DNA of 64,000 nucleotides, taken from the NCBI RefSeq assembly GCF_040869045.1, contig NC_090319.1, positions 239,685,832 to 239,749,831 of the forward strand. The letters are read 5' to 3'. Position 1 is the stretch's first letter; every line of letters starts with the position of its first letter. A program made the position numbers and the translations under genes. The notes beneath the pieces are model-generated. The model did not search any database. It was not told where the DNA came from and was given only the letters and a program-made list of their open reading frames with translations. Below, in pieces: positions 62,377 through 64,000 of this stretch. Source of the stretch: Eurosta solidaginis (taxonomy: Eukaryota; Arthropoda; Insecta; Diptera; Tephritidae).

Positions 62377-64000
62377 CCCCTACGATAGTTGAAATGGTTG
62401 TAAACGCATTCAGCTACGTCATGCCTGTTGTGAAGTCTTTCCCAATTGCCTTCTTTATGCATATTTTAATCTTTTACACATTGCATACTTCGTATGCAAT
62501 TATGTGTTAAAGCTATGCTTGGTACGGCGGTTTTCAAAGAAACTTTGGTTTTTGTTGCTGTTTTCGTTCTATTTATAGAACTACAACGAATTAACCAATT
62601 TTGTCTGTTTGTATGATTTAATAATCGGTGATTGCCCATATTGCTTTTTCAAATGTATGAAAACATTTATTTGAAGAAATTTTTTAATTTTATAATTTAT
62701 TTAATAATTTGGGAAAAATTTAAACAACGTGACATCAGGACGGACAAGGCGACAGCTGTTTCGATTATACCTTGTAAATCTCTTCAAAGCCTTTTCTCCC
62801 GGGAGTGGGAGTCGAACTCGCACTCCTACGATAGTTGAAATGGTTGTAAACGCATTCAGCTACGTCATGCCTGTTGTAAAGTTCTTCCCAATTGCCTTCT
62901 TTTTGCATATTTTAATCTTTTACACATTGCATACTTCGTATGCAATTATGTGTTAAAGCTATTAAAAAATTGCTTCAAATAAATGTTTTCATACATTTGA
63001 AAAAGCAATATGGGCAATCCCCGATTATTAAATCATACAAACAGACAAAATTGGTTAATTCGTTGTAGTTCTATAAATAGAACGAAAACAGCAACAAAAA
63101 CCAAAGTTTCTTTGAAAACCGCCGTACCAAGCATAGCTTTAACACATAATTGCATACGAAGTATGCAATGTGTAAAAGATTAAAATATGCAAAAAGAAGG
63201 CAATTGGGAAGAACTTTACAACAGGCATGACGTAGCTGAATGCGTTTACAACCATTTCAACTATCGTAGGAGTGCGAGTTCGACTCCCACTCCCGGGAGA
63301 AAAGGCTTTGAAGAGATTTACAAGGTATAATCGAAACAGCTGTCGCCTTGTCCGTCCTGATGTCACGTTGTTTAAATTTTTCCCAAATTATTAAATAAAT
63401 TATAAAATTAAAAAATTGCTTCAAATAAATGTTTTCATACATTTGAAAAAGCAATATGGGCAATCCCCGATTATTAAATCATACAAACAGACAAAATTGG
63501 TTAATTCGTTGTAGTTCTATAAATAGAACGAAAACAGCAACAAAAACCAAAGTTTCTTTGAAAACCGCCGTACCAAGCATAGCTTTAACACATAATTGCA
63601 TACGAAGTATGCAATGTGTAAAAGATTAAAATATGCAAAAAGAAGGCAATTGAGAAGAACTTTACAACAGGCATGACGTAGCTGAATGCGTTTACAACCA
63701 TTTCAACTATCGTAGGAGTGCGAGTTCGACTCCCACTCCCGGGAGAAAAGGCTTTGAAGAGATTTACAAGGTATAATCGAAACAGCTGTCGCCGTGTCCG
63801 TCCTGATGTCACGTTGTTTAAATTTTTCCCAAATTATTAAATAAATTATAAAATTAAAAAATTGCTTCAAATAAATGTTTTCATACATTTGAAAAAGCAA
63901 TATGGGCAATCCCCGATTATTAAATCATACAAACAGACAAAATTGGTTAATTCGTTGTAGTTCTATAAATAGAACGAAAACAGCAACAAAAACCAAAGTT
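62377..64000. repeat. Satellite subfamily B block
   Basis: Units here share variants absent from 59780-62376: CACTCCTACG for CACCCCTACG, TTGCTGTTTTCG for TTGTTGTTTTCG, TTGTAAAGTTCTTCCC for TTGTGAAGTCTTTCCC, and a shorter T-run. Period is about 446 bp. The first part (62377-62520) still looks transitional. Confidence 0.8.

Larger units (their letters stand above)
59780..64000. repeat. 451-bp satellite-like tandem array with orientation switches
   Basis: Units of 451-452 bp run head to tail from 59780, 60231, 60683, 61134 and 61585, almost identical. The array inverts at 61929-61959, flips back at 62376/62377 and inverts again near 62961. It then continues to the window end in a subfamily with a ~446-bp period. 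All 61- and 75-residue open frames here are translations of the repeat. The right edge is not reached. Confidence 0.95.

Overview
This window looks like a repeat-packed, probably heterochromatic or intergenic stretch of a higher dipteran genome. A tephritid-type fruit fly would fit the mix of BEL/Pao, Ty3/gypsy, RTE-like LINE, Penelope-like and DINE-1-like elements, but I cannot fix the species from sequence alone. No host protein gene, rRNA or intact tRNA gene is recognisable. Almost every long open frame belongs to a transposable element, and most are broken by stops or frameshifts.

Layout. 1-6.9 kb is AT-rich DNA with a tRNA-derived SINE (613-975, 13-bp target duplication), a MITE-like element (3408-4205), an FP/LINE-ORF1-like relic (4547-5013) and a ~128-bp tandem array (5930-6545). 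A hAT element (6899-18759) has exact 14-bp terminal inverted repeats and an exact 8-bp target duplication. Inside it sit a young BEL/Pao retrotransposon (7017-13461; LTRs differing at 2 of 519 positions; a single nonsense codon in gag-pol), a mariner fragment and a decayed RTE-like LINE. A 208-bp inverted-repeat element with a hammerhead-ribozyme-like centre is embedded in the LINE. 18.8-26.3 kb holds a Jockey-like LINE relic, two DINE-1-like elements with self-complementary ends (the second carrying a long ~130-bp tandem array), a MITE and a solo-LTR-like insertion.

26.5-49.9 kb is a second BEL/Pao element stretched to ~23 kb by nested insertions: a gypsy element with an env remnant inside one LTR, a GC-rich long-LTR gypsy element, a SINE fragment, a Penelope-like element with a hammerhead-like tail and a 0.7-kb unclassified repeat. 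49.9-56.1 kb is a third gypsy-like element whose gag has a SAP-like motif and a coiled coil. 57.6-59.2 kb is a second hAT transposase relic.

The last 4.2 kb (59780-64000) is a ~451-bp tandem array with at least three orientation switches. Each full unit carries a tRNA-like A-box/B-box head and a three-helix segment resembling a degenerate hammerhead ribozyme. It resembles SINE-, retrozyme- or SMalpha-type satellites and is the best candidate here for something undescribed.

How the parts relate: the nesting gives a relative chronology. hAT is older than the BEL element inside it; BEL-2 is older than the gypsy element inside its LTR, which is older than a short A-tailed element inside that gypsy integrase. 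Non-autonomous elements (SINE, MITEs, satellite) would depend on the enzymes of autonomous ones. Element boundaries without target duplications are approximate, and all family calls come from reading motifs, not from database searches.
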